Assembly (NCBI RefSeq): GCF_001642835.1
Contig: NZ_LXEI01000002.1
Location: 1 to 64,000 of the forward strand
Reading direction: 5' to 3'
Length of the DNA: 64,000 nucleotides
Origin: Pseudotamlana agarivorans
Lineage (GTDB): Bacteria; Bacteroidota; Bacteroidia; Flavobacteriales; Flavobacteriaceae
Position 1 is the stretch's first letter. Every line of letters starts with the position of its first letter. This document shows positions 63,255 to 64,000 of the stretch, piece after piece. The position numbers were made by a program, and so were the translations under genes. The notes under the pieces are model-generated. The model searched no databases and had not been told where the DNA came from. It worked only from the letters and a program-made list of their open reading frames with translations.

Positions 63255-63866
63255 ATGATAGCAAGATGGTGCCTTAGCGCTTTTATATTTTCATTAACCC
63301 TTTTTGGTGTCCTTTCTCAGCAGCAAGTAAGTTTACCTAATCAGGAGGTTGTTTTACAATTTTCTGAGGAAACTTTATCGGCTAGAGAATTACAACTGGT
63401 TTTAAGTGATATAAAACATCAGCTATTAGAATCAGGGGTAAGTAACCTTCAGGTGAAAGCTTATGACAATGGCGAATTTCGAATCAGTTACTACAGTACC
63501 GTCGATGTCGCTATTATTAAAAAGGTGTTTAATAATGAGGCTCATCTTGAAATAGCCCATGCCGAGCACCAACAACCTATCCAGCTTCCTTCCGAAGATC
63601 ATTCTAAAAAATATAATGTCGATGTCTATGAAATCCAGTCGGGAAATACCTCGGATTGGGATTTTAAAGGGACGCTTGTTTTACAAGTAGATTCTAAAAG
63701 CGATCGATTTATTTCTTCCAATACACTGTTTTCTGTTGGCTTTATTGATACTTCGAAAGCAGAAATTACTTTTCAAACGGCTTTTAAAGTGTGTCAAAAC
63801 ATTTTTCTTGACTTTCAAGATGGCCTTCATGTTATTCCCGAAGTTCGAGCTGGCCCCATTTGCTAA
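63255..63866 (+). CDS. Secreted protein of unknown function
   Basis: 203 residues with a signal peptide (MIARWCLSAFIFSLTLFGVL SQQ). Two beta-alpha units follow (VVLQFSEETLSARELQLVLS, VDVAIIKKVFNNEAHLEIAH). No domain recognised. A TATATTTG -7 box ends 4 bp before the ATG (63243-63250), so the gene may be leaderless or start from another promoter. Probably periplasmic; conserved role unknown. Confidence 0.65.
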   Translation: MIARWCLSAFIFSLTLFGVLSQQQVSLPNQEVVLQFSEETLSARELQLVLSDIKHQLLESGVSNLQVKAYDNGEFRISYYSTVDVAIIKKVFNNEAHLEIAHAEHQQPIQLPSEDHSKKYNVDVYEIQSGNTSDWDFKGTLVLQVDSKSDRFISSNTLFSVGFIDTSKAEITFQTAFKVCQNIFLDFQDGLHVIPEVRAGPIC

Positions 63867-63932
63867 AGGCTAAGATAGCGTGTGCCTGCTATATTATAAA
63901 TGTTTTTTATGTTTATGAGTGCCATTATTTAA

Positions 63933-64000
63933 ATGGAAAAACACTTGATCAATATGAAAAATGAGCCGATCATCTCACAAAAAATCTTTCTAAAACTGCG
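63933..64000 (+). CDS. Start of an unidentified gene (cut by window edge)
   Basis: An ATG opens MEKHLINMKNEPIISQKIFL KL and runs off the window. A second ATG at 63954 is an alternative. Only 22 codons are visible, so it could be chance. Confidence 0.25.
   Translation, partial: MEKHLINMKNEPIISQKIFLKL

Overview
The window comes from a low-GC member of the Bacteroidota, most likely a marine Flavobacteriaceae. The reasons are the housekeeping gene set (DUF349 protein, OstA-like protein, paired DUF368 proteins, rpsF-rpsR-rplI), promoter elements of the TAnnTTTG type, a type IX secretion (T9SS) sorting domain, SprB repeats, frequent TTG starts and AT-rich intergenic DNA. No rRNA gene, intact tRNA gene, CRISPR array, transposase or integrase was seen.

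Positions 1-7379 look like an array of integron gene cassettes without an integrase. Eight imperfect inverted repeats of about 135 bp (the first cut by the window edge) separate eight segments read on the minus strand. Each segment starts with G|TT plus a few private bases and ends with the exact complement of those bases, which is the signature of attC sites. The cassettes hold mazEF, an SMI1/KNR4 protein, a soluble/membrane pair reminiscent of RexAB, an HTH/DUF4870 protein, an AraC regulator with an SDR oxidoreductase, and three apparently non-coding cassettes built of tandem repeats of about 90 bp. One non-coding cassette is present twice, and the copies stop being alike at the GTT of the core.

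Positions 7380-11310 are a graveyard: a short Mrr-like nuclease, a tRNA 3-prime remnant, two copies of a 245-bp MITE/REP element, and remnants of polymorphic toxin C-termini with neighbouring immunity-like genes.

Positions 11493-34023 (minus strand) form one seven-gene locus. It encodes a predicted outer-membrane barrel, a 1989-residue modular protein with an HExxH protease motif and a C-terminal PD-(D/E)xK nuclease toxin, two small genes just downstream that probably give immunity, a 1647-residue beta-rich surface protein, an FN3 protein and an SprB-repeat protein with a T9SS tail. I interpret it as a cell-surface toxin-delivery locus. A DcaP-like porin gene follows on the plus strand. The 24-kb block is flanked by two direct copies of a 246-249-bp sequence that folds into four hairpins, with a compensatory base-pair change between copies: a candidate structured RNA.

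Positions 35.8-64 kb are mostly core genome: DUF349 protein; TPR-DUF368-DUF368-aroE operon; OstA-like protein and class III aminotransferase; a small island of accessory genes (45.8-48.3 kb); rdgB, rel, a Fur-family regulator and purA; hpf, rlmH, nadC, a BrkB-family gene and priA; a LytTR response regulator; rpsF-rpsR-rplI; a DUF6495-like gene, hisS and a secreted protein of unknown function.
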